Source of the DNA: Methylobacterium sp.
Lineage (GTDB): Bacteria; Pseudomonadota; Alphaproteobacteria; Rhizobiales; Beijerinckiaceae
Assembly: GCA_013823325.1 (NCBI GenBank)
Contig: PNLY01000028.1
Location: forward strand, 1-53,864
Direction: 5' to 3'
DNA length: 53,864 nt
Under the pieces are notes generated by a model, which searched no databases, was not told the origin of the DNA, and was given only the letters and a program-made list of their open reading frames with translations. The position numbers and the translations under genes were made by a program. Positions 26,518 to 34,599 of the stretch are shown piece after piece (the stretch's first letter is position 1; each line of letters starts with the position of its first letter).

Positions 26518-27333
26518 CTAGCCCTTCGTCGCGCCGGAGGTGAGGCCTTGGATGAACTCCTTCTGCGCCAGCAGGAAGAGCAGGATACCGGGTGCGAGCA
26601 CCATGATGCAGAAGGCGTAGAGCGCCCCGGTCGTATCCTCCTGATAGGACAGGAAGCGCGCCAGCCCGAGCGGCAGCGTCTGCATTTCCGGCGTCCGCGT
26701 CATGATCAGCGGCCAGAGAAAATTGTTCCAGGACCAGATGAAGGAGAGGATCACGTTCGTCGCCATGGCAGACTTGGCCAGCGGCAGCATGATCGTCCAG
26801 ACGATGCGCCATTCCGGCAGGCCGTCGACCTTGGCCGCGTCGATCAGCGAGCCCGGGATCGCATCGAAGCTCGCCTTGAACACGAAGATGCAGATGATCG
26901 TCGAGAACTGCGGCAGGGCCAGGCCGACATAGGAATTTAGCAGCCCGAGCTGGCCGGTGATCAGATAGGCCGGGATGATCGTCGCCTGGAACGGCACCAT
27001 CATGCAGGACAGGAACAGGATCAGGATGAAGCCCTTGCCCCGGAAATCGCGGGTCAGCGCATAGCCCGCCATCGCGTTGAAGACCACATTGGCGGCGATG
27101 GTGATGACCGAAACGATGACGCTGTTCAGGAAGTAGCGGGCGAACGGGATCGCGTACCAGACATCGACATAATAGAAGAGATGCGGGTTGCGCGGGATGA
27201 TGCTGGGCGGAAAAGTGAAGATGTTCTCGCCCGAGACGGAAGTCTTCAGCACCCAGTAGAAGGGCACCAGCATCACGAAGCACACCGCCATCAGGGCGAG
27301 GTGGATCGGCCAGGTCGGCGAACGGCGCATCAT
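26518..27333 (-). CDS. CUT1-family sugar ABC transporter permease (MalG-like)
   Basis: A 271-residue permease with six hydrophobic segments and the EAA-type loop 'DAAKVDGLPEWRIVWTIMLP', which docks onto the ATPase. 'WNNFLWPLIMTRTPEMQTLP' is typical of MalG-like subunits. Start ATG 27333 overlaps the stop of the MalF-like gene (ATGA). It belongs to a carbohydrate importer whose ATPase is not encoded in this window, so it probably borrows a shared ATPase. Confidence 0.93.
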   Translation of the reverse strand: MMRRSPTWPIHLALMAVCFVMLVPFYWVLKTSVSGENIFTFPPSIIPRNPHLFYYVDVWYAIPFARYFLNSVIVSVITIAANVVFNAMAGYALTRDFRGKGFILILFLSCMMVPFQATIIPAYLITGQLGLLNSYVGLALPQFSTIICIFVFKASFDAIPGSLIDAAKVDGLPEWRIVWTIMLPLAKSAMATNVILSFIWSWNNFLWPLIMTRTPEMQTLPLGLARFLSYQEDTTGALYAFCIMVLAPGILLFLLAQKEFIQGLTSGATKG

Positions 27334-28268
27334 TCCATGTCCCTCGCGCCGGCATTGCCGCCGGAGAGCCGGTTCGCCGCCCAGGCGACCGTGATCAGGA
27401 AGACGAAGAACACGACCGTCACTGCAGCCGCATAGTCGAAGCGCGTCTGCACGAAGCCGAGCTTGTAGATGTAGGTGACGAGGATCTCGGTAGCGCGGCC
27501 AGGGCCGCCGCCGGTCATGACATAGACCAGGTCGAAGCTGGTCACCGAGTTCAGCATGCCGATGACGAAGCACAGGAAGATCGAGGGGCGCAGCAGCGGC
27601 AGGATGATGCGCCAGAAGCGGTCGCCGGCAGTGGCGCCGTCGATCTCGGCCGCCTCGAACAGCGAGCTCGGGATGTTCTGTAGCCCGGTCAGCAGGATGA
27701 TCATGTAGAAGCCGAGCATCTGCCAGATATTGGCGACGACGACCGAGGGCAGCGCCCAGAAGAACGAATTGAGGAACGGGATCGGCGTGTCGGTGAGGTG
27801 CAGCAGCCTCGCGACATAGTTCAAGAGGCCGACGCGCTCGTCATACATCCAGCGCCAGATGATCGCGACCGCGACCGTCATCAGGGGATAGGACAGGAAG
27901 ATCAGCGTGCGGTAGATGTTGCGGCCGCTGATGTTGGAATTGACCAGCAAGGCGAGGCCGAGCGCCATCGCGATGCCGACCGGCGCCGACAGGATGATGA
28001 AGACCGTGTTCCAGAGCGATTGCCAGAACACCTCGTCGGTCAGCATCTCCTCATAGTTCTCTAGGCCGATAAAGACCGCCGGCTTCAGCGGCGACCAGGC
28101 CTGGAAGGAGAGGATGATGTTCCAGGCCAGCGGCAGGATGCGATAGAGCAGGAAGATCAGCAGCGACGGCGCGAGGAAGCACCAGACCAGGATGGCCTGG
28201 CGCGTCGTCGCCCTACGCAGGAAGGAGGTACGCCGCCGTTCGGGCGCGGCGGACATAGCCATTGCCAT
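27330..28268 (-). CDS. CUT1-family sugar ABC transporter permease (MalF-like)
   Basis: A 312-residue permease with a 'CFLAPSLLIFLLYRILPLAW' first helix and the EAA loop 'EAAEIDGATAGDRFWRIILP', characteristic of MalF/UgpA-type subunits. The start is uncertain among three in-frame ATGs (28268, 28262, 28256); the most upstream is given. It follows the binding-protein gene by 19 bases and overlaps the next permease. Forms the transmembrane channel with the MalG-like partner. Confidence 0.93.
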   Translation of the reverse strand: MAMAMSAAPERRRTSFLRRATTRQAILVWCFLAPSLLIFLLYRILPLAWNIILSFQAWSPLKPAVFIGLENYEEMLTDEVFWQSLWNTVFIILSAPVGIAMALGLALLVNSNISGRNIYRTLIFLSYPLMTVAVAIIWRWMYDERVGLLNYVARLLHLTDTPIPFLNSFFWALPSVVVANIWQMLGFYMIILLTGLQNIPSSLFEAAEIDGATAGDRFWRIILPLLRPSIFLCFVIGMLNSVTSFDLVYVMTGGGPGRATEILVTYIYKLGFVQTRFDYAAAVTVVFFVFLITVAWAANRLSGGNAGARDME

Positions 28269-28287
28269 AACCGGCGCCGCTCCCCGC

Positions 28288-29538
28288 TCAGGACCGGCGC
28301 ATGACGCGCGTGACCGCGCGCTCTGCATCCGCCATCGCCGTCTTGGCGTCCTTGCGGCCGAGGACGGCGTTCTGGATCTCGGCCCAGAAGGCATCCTTGA
28401 CCTGCGCATCGTTCGGCAGGGGCCAGTTGCCGCACATCTTGTCGGTGTGCTCGAGCTGGGTCAGCAGCACGGCATGGGCCAGCGGATCCTCGGCCTTGAC
28501 CTTATCCAGCCCGACCTTGTCGGCAGCGAGGTTGCCGGTGAGGATACGTCGGCGCACCGAAAACTCGGTCGCCCATTTGTTGCCGGTCATGTGCTTGACC
28601 AGGGCCCAGGCGAGGTCCGGATTCTTCGACGATTTCGAGATGGCGAAGCCGTGATTGGTCGGCGTCGACCAGTTGCCGGGATTCTGAGCTGCGCCCAGCG
28701 TATCGGGATTGACCCAGGGCGCCTGACCCTTGACGAAGAAATAAGAGGCCGAATGGGCCTGCAGCATGCCGACATTGCCGGAGGCGAAGGCGCCGTTTGG
28801 CTCGACCCAGCGCCCGGTCCAGGCGATCTTGTTGATCCCGCCCGAGGCCGTCGCCTTGGCCAGCTTCTCGAGCACCTCGATCGTCTTCGGCGTGTTGAAG
28901 GCCGGCGTCTTCATGTCCGGCTTCAGCAGCTCGACGCCGTTCATCTGCATCAGCGGCCAATACAGCCAGTCGAAGTTCAGCGTCAGGAAGCCGGTCTTCT
29001 CGCCCTTCGCCATCGCCTGGCTGAAATTGACGATCTCGTCGAATGACTTCGGCGCGTCCGCGAGGCCCGCCTCCTTGAACATCGTCTTGTTGTAGAACAG
29101 CAACGTCTTGGCGATGTAGAAGGGAACCACATAGTTCTTCTTGTCGTAGACGAAGCTCGCCAGGTAATCCTGGTTGTAGAGCTTGGCGACGTCAGGCTCC
29201 TTCTGCATATAGGGCGTCAGGTCGAGCAGGGCGCCGTTCGCCGCCCACTCCACCCAGATCATGCCCTGCAGGTCGATGATGTCGGGAGCCGTGCCGGCGA
29301 CGAGCTGCGTCTGGTAGAAGGCCGGCAGCTCCGGCCCCTTCTTGTCGAGCCATTCGATCTCGACGCCCGGATTCTGCGCCTTGAAGTCGGCGAACTCCTC
29401 TTTGAACAGCGCCTCCTGGTCGGCGATGTTCCAGGTCAGGATACTGAGCTTGCGGTTAGACTGCGCCCGCAGATAGGCCGGCATCGCGACCGTTCCCGCC
29501 GCAGCCAGGCCGCTCTTGATGAGTGTTCTGCGGTCCAT
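28288..29538 (-). CDS. ABC transporter sugar-binding protein (family 1)
   Basis: A 416-residue periplasmic solute-binding protein. The N-terminus 'MDRRTLIKSGLAAAGTVAMP' is Tat-like, with cleavage probably after 'YLRAQ'. The mature start 'KLSILTWNIADQEALFKEEF' and 'VAGTAPDIIDLQG' are typical of extracellular-sugar binding protein family 1. First gene of the importer operon. Its promoter (29595-29622) overlaps a LacI-type operator, so uptake is probably induced when the LacI-family protein at 31468 releases DNA. The sugar is not identifiable. Confidence 0.92.
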   Translation of the reverse strand: MDRRTLIKSGLAAAGTVAMPAYLRAQSNRKLSILTWNIADQEALFKEEFADFKAQNPGVEIEWLDKKGPELPAFYQTQLVAGTAPDIIDLQGMIWVEWAANGALLDLTPYMQKEPDVAKLYNQDYLASFVYDKKNYVVPFYIAKTLLFYNKTMFKEAGLADAPKSFDEIVNFSQAMAKGEKTGFLTLNFDWLYWPLMQMNGVELLKPDMKTPAFNTPKTIEVLEKLAKATASGGINKIAWTGRWVEPNGAFASGNVGMLQAHSASYFFVKGQAPWVNPDTLGAAQNPGNWSTPTNHGFAISKSSKNPDLAWALVKHMTGNKWATEFSVRRRILTGNLAADKVGLDKVKAEDPLAHAVLLTQLEHTDKMCGNWPLPNDAQVKDAFWAEIQNAVLGRKDAKTAMADAERAVTRVMRRS

Positions 29539-29594
29539 GCCGCCCTCCCTGAAATGATCTGGCGCCTCGCCTCTCCGGGCAAGCTTCGATAGCG

Positions 29595-29622
29595 ATGATA
29601 GCGGTTACATTTTCTCGGTCAA
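29595..29622 (-). promoter_or_regulatory. Promoter with overlapping LacI-type operator, site 2
   Basis: Read on the minus strand: -35 TTGACC (29622-29617), 16-bp spacer, -10 TATCAT (29600-29595). The dyad TGTAACCGCTATCA occupies 29609-29596 and overlaps the -10 exactly as at 21183-21210. It drives the ABC importer operon and lies 135 bases upstream of the divergent dehydratase-lacI pair, which it may also control. Confidence 0.8.
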
Positions 29623-29743
29623 GGCGCGTTCACATCGGCGATAATTTCCCTTTTTTATGCAACTTCCAGTGCCTTTCGTTCGATTGACAGGGTCATGAAA
29701 GCGATGTCATCTAACGCATCGCCCCACCAAGGAGTTGCCGCCG

Positions 29744-31468
29744 TTGCCGTCCCGCCGCCCGGAAGAATTGCGCAGCGCGCGCTGGTATTCGGCTGAAGGC
29801 ATGCGCGCTTTCGCCCATCGCCAGCGCATGCAGCAGATGGGCCTGCGCCGCGAGGAGTTCATGGGCCGGCCGGTGATCGCGATCCTGAACACCTGGAGCG
29901 ATCTCTCGCCCTGCCACGCTCATCTGCGCGAGCGCGCCGAGGCGGTGAAGCGTGGGATCATCCGCGCTAGTGGCCATCCGGTCGAACTGCCGGCCCTGTC
30001 GCTCGGCGAGGTCATGGTGAAGCCGACCACCATGCTCTACCGCAACCTCCTCGCCATGGAGGCGGAGGAGCTGCTGCGTCAGCACCCGATCGACGGCGCC
30101 GTGCTGCTCGGCGGCTGCGACAAGACCACGCCCGGCCTGCTGATGGGCGCGCTCAGCATGGACCTGCCGGCGATCTTCTGTCCGGCCGGCCCGATGCTCA
30201 ACAGCAGCTGGCGCGGCACGCGCGTCGGCGCCGGCACGCACACCATGAAATACTGGAACGAGTACCGGGCCGGGAAGCTCAGCGAGAGCGAGCTGGTCGA
30301 GATCGAGGGCATCTCGACGCGCTCGCCCGGCACCTGCAACACCATGGGCACGGCCTCGACGATGACCGCGATCGCCGATGCGCTCGGGCTGACATTGCCG
30401 TTCGCTTCCAGCATTCCTGCCATGGATTCGGCTCATACCCGCATGGCTTCCGCCTGTGGCGAGCGGATCGTCGAGATGGTCTGGGAGGACCTCAAGCCCT
30501 CGCAGATTCTGACGCAGGGCTCGGTGCGCAATGCGCTGCATGTCGACGTCGCCCTGTCGGGCTCGACCAATGCGGCGATCCATCTCATCGCCATGGCGCG
30601 GCGCGCCGGCCTGTCGATCTCGCTCGACGATTTCGACGCGATCGCCCGGCAGACGCCGATCCTGGCCAACATCTTCCCGGCCGGGAACTTCCTGATGGAG
30701 GATTTCTACTTCGCCGGCGGCCTCGGTGGGCTGATGTCGCGGCTGACGGACCGGCTCGACCTGTCCGCCCGCAATGTCCTCGGCGAGACCTTGGCCGAGG
30801 CGCTGGAGCGGACGCGGATCGTCGACGAGGACATCATCCGCCCGCTCTCCAACCCGGTCGGCGCGATGCCCGCCATTGCCGTGCTGCGCGGCAATCTCGC
30901 CCCGAACGGCGCTGTCATCAAACCGTCGGCCGCGACGCCGGAACTGCTGGTCCATCGCGGCCGGGCGGTCGTCTTCGACGGCCCCGCCGCCCTCGCCAGA
31001 GGCGTCGAGGATCCCGATCTCGATGTCGACGAGACCAGCGTGCTCATCCTGCGTGGCGCCGGTCCTGTAGGCGCGCCCGGCATGCCGGAATGGGGAGCGC
31101 TCGCATTGCCGAAGAAGCTGCTCGCCAAGGGCGTGCGCGACATGGTCCGCATCTCCGATGCACGCATGAGCGGCACCCACTACGGCACCTGCGTCCTGCA
31201 CGTCGCGCCGGAATCGCATGTCGGCGGGCCTCTCGCCCTGGTCCAGACCGGCGACGAGATCGTGCTCGACGTGCCGAACCGGCGTTTGGACATGCTGGTC
31301 GACGAGGCCGAGCTCGATCGCCGCCGCGCCGCCTGGAAGCAGCCGCCGCCGCTTTATGGCCGCGGCTACGGCATGCTGTTCCAGCGCACGGTGACCCAGG
31401 CCGACAAGGGCTGCGACTTCGATTTTCTGGAACATGGCCCGCCGACGGCCGAGCCGGGCATCTTCTGA
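29744..31468 (+). CDS. IlvD/Edd-family sugar-acid dehydratase (arabonate/xylonate dehydratase-like)
   Basis: A 574-residue iron-sulfur dehydratase. Cluster ligands are Cys57 ('SDLSPCH'), Cys125 ('LGGCDKTTPG') and Cys198 ('SPGTCNTMGTAST'). Phrases such as 'RSARWYSAEGM' place it with aldonate dehydratases rather than with IlvD proper. It removes water from an aldonic acid to give a 2-keto-3-deoxy acid. The start is TTG 29744, with GGAG ending 9 bases upstream; TTG 29735 touches the Shine-Dalgarno and is rejected. The stop overlaps the lacI start (TGATG). Follows lactone opening in the pathway. Confidence 0.92.
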   Translation: MPSRRPEELRSARWYSAEGMRAFAHRQRMQQMGLRREEFMGRPVIAILNTWSDLSPCHAHLRERAEAVKRGIIRASGHPVELPALSLGEVMVKPTTMLYRNLLAMEAEELLRQHPIDGAVLLGGCDKTTPGLLMGALSMDLPAIFCPAGPMLNSSWRGTRVGAGTHTMKYWNEYRAGKLSESELVEIEGISTRSPGTCNTMGTASTMTAIADALGLTLPFASSIPAMDSAHTRMASACGERIVEMVWEDLKPSQILTQGSVRNALHVDVALSGSTNAAIHLIAMARRAGLSISLDDFDAIARQTPILANIFPAGNFLMEDFYFAGGLGGLMSRLTDRLDLSARNVLGETLAEALERTRIVDEDIIRPLSNPVGAMPAIAVLRGNLAPNGAVIKPSAATPELLVHRGRAVVFDGPAALARGVEDPDLDVDETSVLILRGAGPVGAPGMPEWGALALPKKLLAKGVRDMVRISDARMSGTHYGTCVLHVAPESHVGGPLALVQTGDEIVLDVPNRRLDMLVDEAELDRRRAAWKQPPPLYGRGYGMLFQRTVTQADKGCDFDFLEHGPPTAEPGIF

Positions 31469-32529
31469 TGAAGGGCGGCAAGGGCGCCGACGGAACGAAA
31501 TCCGCCCCCGGCCTGCGCGAGCGCTCCGGCACAGCGCGCCCGCGCATGGCGGATGTCGCCCGCATCGCCGGCGTCTCGACCGCGACCGTCTCGCGCGCTC
31601 TGCGCCAGCCCGAGCTCGTCTCGCCGGAGGTTCGCGGCAAGATCGCCGCGGCGGTCGAGCATCTCTCCTATCGGCCGAACCTGATGGCCGGCGCGCTCGC
31701 CAGCGCGCGCAGCAAGACGATCGGCGTGATCATCCCCTCGATGATCAACGCCTTCTTCTCGGTGACGCTCGAAGCGATCGAGGAGGGGTTGGCCGGCGCC
31801 GGCTATCAGCTCCTGATCGGCAACAGCCATTACGAGCTGGAGACCGAGGAGCGGCTGATCACCTCGATGCTGGCCTGGTCGCCGGCCGCACTGGTCGTCA
31901 CCGGCTGCCGACACAGCCGCGGCGCGATGCGCGCTCTGCTCGACACCGACGTGCCGATCGTCGAGATGTGGGAACTTACGGACAATCCGATCGACACCGC
32001 GATCGGCTTTTCCCAGCGCGACATCGGCGTCGCGGTCGCCCGGCATTTCAAGGAGCGCGGAGCCAGGCGGCTCGGCTTCGTCGGCGCGATGCACCAGCGC
32101 GACTATCGCGCCGACGCCCGGCGTGCCGGCTTCTTCGAGACGGCGCTCAGCGTCGGCTACGAGGCCCCGGCCGAGGTGCAGCTTCCCGGCCTGCCGACTT
32201 CCGTCAGAGGCGCCAAGGCCTTCGCCGAGCTGATGTCGGCGCATCCCGATGTCGACGCCGTGCTCTGCACCAACGATATCGTCGCGCTCGGCGCCCTGTT
32301 CGAGGCACAGCGGCTGGGCTGGTCCGTTCCTGAGCGGCTGAAGATCTGCGGCGTCGGCGATGTCGACTTCGCCGCCGCCTGCGAGCCCGGCCTCAGCACG
32401 GTCAGCCTGCCGCGGCGGGCGATCGGCCTCAAGATCGCCGAGGTCCTGCGCGAGCGCATCGCCGGCAATCTGCCGACCGGTGGCGTCCATGACCTCGGCT
32501 TCGAGCTGGTGAGGCGGGGCAGCACGTGA
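31468..32529 (+). CDS. LacI-family transcriptional regulator
   Basis: A 353-residue regulator. A 26-residue basic leader precedes the HTH 'MADVARIAGVSTATVSRAL' (27-45) and hinge helix ('RPNLMAGALASARS'), followed by a periplasmic-binding-protein-like effector domain ('GVIIPSMINAFFSVTLEAIE', 'AVLCTNDIVALG'). It resembles the GntR-gluconate subgroup of LacI proteins. Translation is coupled to the dehydratase (TGATG). I infer it represses the two promoters at 21183-21210 and 29595-29622, which carry matching dyads. The inducer is probably a pathway sugar acid. Confidence 0.94.
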   Translation: MKGGKGADGTKSAPGLRERSGTARPRMADVARIAGVSTATVSRALRQPELVSPEVRGKIAAAVEHLSYRPNLMAGALASARSKTIGVIIPSMINAFFSVTLEAIEEGLAGAGYQLLIGNSHYELETEERLITSMLAWSPAALVVTGCRHSRGAMRALLDTDVPIVEMWELTDNPIDTAIGFSQRDIGVAVARHFKERGARRLGFVGAMHQRDYRADARRAGFFETALSVGYEAPAEVQLPGLPTSVRGAKAFAELMSAHPDVDAVLCTNDIVALGALFEAQRLGWSVPERLKICGVGDVDFAAACEPGLSTVSLPRRAIGLKIAEVLRERIAGNLPTGGVHDLGFELVRRGST

Positions 32530-32537
32530 GCCCTCCC

Positions 32538-33671
32538 CTAAGCTGCGCGCGCGACGATGCCGTCCAGATCGCCGGAAAGGCCGATGCCCGGCCGCTCGCT
32601 CAGCGTCACCCGGCCACCGGAGAGCGGCATCAGACCGGCGATCAGGTTGTCGCGCAGCGGGTTGGGGTTCGTGTCGATCTCCAGCAGGCCCTCTCCGCCC
32701 GCCGCCGCCAGCAGATGGGCCGAGGCGAGCAAGCCGATGCCGCCGCCGAGATAATGCGGGCAGTAGGTCAGGCCGGCCGCGCGTGCCGCTCTCGCCACCG
32801 CCAGGCAGCCACTAAGGCCGCCCCATTTCGCCGCGTCCGGCTGCAGGAAACGGAAGAGCCTAGAAGCGATGGCGGCCTCGAATTCCGCAGGCGCGTTCAT
32901 GTTCTCGCCGGCCGCGATCGCGATCGGCATCGCCTCAGACAGGGCGCGCCATTCCTCAAGCGGGCGGTCGGCCCGCAAGGGCTCCTCCAGCCAGTCGAGC
33001 CGATAATCGGCGAAGTGCCTGCCATGCAAGATCGCCTGGTCGAGGTTCCAGCCCTGGTTGGCATCGATCATCAGGCGGCGATCGCCGATCGCGCCGCGGA
33101 TCGCGTCGAGCGAGCGCCTATCGGTCTCCATGCCGAAGCCGACCTTCAGCTTGAAGCTCTCATGCCCTCGCGCCAGCTCGCGTGCCGCGACCTCAGCCGG
33201 CGCTTCCGGGCCGATGCCGCTGGCATAGGCGCCGACCGAGCCGGAAGCCTGCCCGTCGAGATAGGCATAGAGCGGCAGCCCGGCGCGCCGCGCCGCCAGA
33301 TCATGGCAGGCGATGTCGAGCCCGGCGCAGACTTGGCGCAGTGGCCCCCATTCGCCGGACTGGATGGCGAGCACATGCAGCTTGTCCATCAGCCGCGCAA
33401 AGACCTCGCCAACCGGCAGCGGCGAGAGTTGCTGGAGCAGCGGCCCAGCCGTCTCCAGCACGAGGCGAGCCCGGTGCTCGGCGCCGACCGAGGGAAAATT
33501 GCACCAGATCTCGCCGAGGCCGCGATTGCCACTGTCGTCCTCGACCTCGACGAAGACGGCCGGCCGATCACGCATGATGCCGAAGGAGGTCCGGACATGC
33601 GTCTCGATCGGCGCCCGCACGGCCACCGCCCTGACAGCGGTGATGACGACCTCATCCGACGGGTAGGCCAT
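32538..33671 (-). CDS. Mandelate racemase/muconate lactonizing enzyme family, probable acid-sugar dehydratase
   Basis: A 377-residue enolase-superfamily enzyme. It has the KxK pair Lys174/Lys176 ('FKLKVG'), Mg ligands Asp203 ('MIDANQGW'), Glu229 ('DWLEEP') and Glu256 ('AAGENM'), and His306 in 'CPHYLGGG'. This layout fits acid-sugar dehydratases or racemases. It is a second potential dehydratase alongside the IlvD-type enzyme, hinting at two substrates or two stereoisomers. Transcribed convergently to lacI (8-base gap) and divergently from the aldolase gene. Confidence 0.9.
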   Translation of the reverse strand: MAYPSDEVVITAVRAVAVRAPIETHVRTSFGIMRDRPAVFVEVEDDSGNRGLGEIWCNFPSVGAEHRARLVLETAGPLLQQLSPLPVGEVFARLMDKLHVLAIQSGEWGPLRQVCAGLDIACHDLAARRAGLPLYAYLDGQASGSVGAYASGIGPEAPAEVAARELARGHESFKLKVGFGMETDRRSLDAIRGAIGDRRLMIDANQGWNLDQAILHGRHFADYRLDWLEEPLRADRPLEEWRALSEAMPIAIAAGENMNAPAEFEAAIASRLFRFLQPDAAKWGGLSGCLAVARAARAAGLTYCPHYLGGGIGLLASAHLLAAAGGEGLLEIDTNPNPLRDNLIAGLMPLSGGRVTLSERPGIGLSGDLDGIVARAA

Positions 33672-33781
33672 GGCTTTAGCACTCCGGCTCGTCCTCAGGC
33701 CGGCTTAAACCGCGCCGACGGCCACGCGCCAGCTTTTTCACGCCCACCGACCAGACCTCGCCATCTCCGGGAGAGACGCCG

Positions 33782-34594
33782 ATGACCGCCAGCGACAGCC
33801 ACGCTACCCGGCCAAATCCCTTTCGCGAAGCAATGCGCCAGGGCCGCCCGCTCGTCGGCATCTGGTCGATGCTGAACTCGGTCGACGCGACGGAAGCGCT
33901 CGGCTGGTCGGGCTATGACTGGCTGCTGGTCGACGGCGAGCACGCGCCGGTCTCGCTGCATGACGCGATGGCGCATTGCCGCGCCATCGCCGCGACGCCG
34001 ACCATCCCGATCGTGCGGCTGCTCTGGAACGACCCGCTACTGATCAAGCAGCATCTAGACGCCGGAATCGCCACGCTGATGCTGCCTTTCGTGCAGACGC
34101 CGGAAGAGGCTGCCCGCGCCGTCCAGTCGCTGCGCTATCCGCCGAGCGGCATCCGCGGCATCGCCGCAATGCACCGGGCCAGCCGCTATACCCGCTTCAG
34201 GGATTATGCGGCGCAGGCGAGCCAGTCGCTCTTCCTGATCGTCCAGATCGAGACCAAGGAAGCGCTCGCTCGTTGCGAGGAGATCGCAGCGGTGGACGGC
34301 GTCGATGCCGTCTTCTTCGGGCCGGGCGACCTCGCTGCCAGCATGGGCATGCCCGGGCAGGCCGCGCATCCCGACGTGACCGCTGCGATCGAGGACGGGC
34401 TCAGGCGCTGCCGGCCTCTTGGCAAGGCGGTCGGCGCGCTCGCCCCCAATGACGAGATCTCCGAGCGCCATATCCGCTCGGGCTTCGATTTCGTCTCGGT
34501 CGCCAACGACTTCTCGCTCCTGCTGCGCAATGCCGACGCGGCCGCGACGCGCTTTCGCGGCGTCGCCGACGGCATCACCACGAAGAAGGCTTGA
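33782..34594 (+). CDS. HpcH/HpaI-family aldolase (2-keto-3-deoxy acid aldolase type)
   Basis: A 270-residue TIM-barrel class II aldolase. Characteristic segments are 'DWLLVDGEHAP', 'RLLWNDPLLIKQHLDAG', 'VQIETKEAL' (metal Glu) and 'FFGPGDLAASMG' (metal Asp). Such enzymes split 2-keto-3-deoxy acids to pyruvate and an aldehyde. This is the expected step after the dehydratases at 29744 and 32538, which supports a non-phosphorylating sugar route. GGGAG lies about 10 bases before ATG 33782. Followed by a Gfo/Idh/MocA gene five bases later. Confidence 0.92.
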   Translation: MTASDSHATRPNPFREAMRQGRPLVGIWSMLNSVDATEALGWSGYDWLLVDGEHAPVSLHDAMAHCRAIAATPTIPIVRLLWNDPLLIKQHLDAGIATLMLPFVQTPEEAARAVQSLRYPPSGIRGIAAMHRASRYTRFRDYAAQASQSLFLIVQIETKEALARCEEIAAVDGVDAVFFGPGDLAASMGMPGQAAHPDVTAAIEDGLRRCRPLGKAVGALAPNDEISERHIRSGFDFVSVANDFSLLLRNADAAATRFRGVADGITTKKA

Positions 34595-34599
34595 CCGTC

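Noticed and set aside
29735..29737. TTG as start of the dehydratase
   Set aside because: It directly abuts the AAGGAG Shine-Dalgarno; TTG 29744 has the proper 9-base spacing.
29711..31435. Minus-strand open frame of about 570 codons opposite the dehydratase
   Set aside because: The plus strand carries all three cluster cysteines and a normal-length IlvD/Edd protein; the antisense frame shows no motif.
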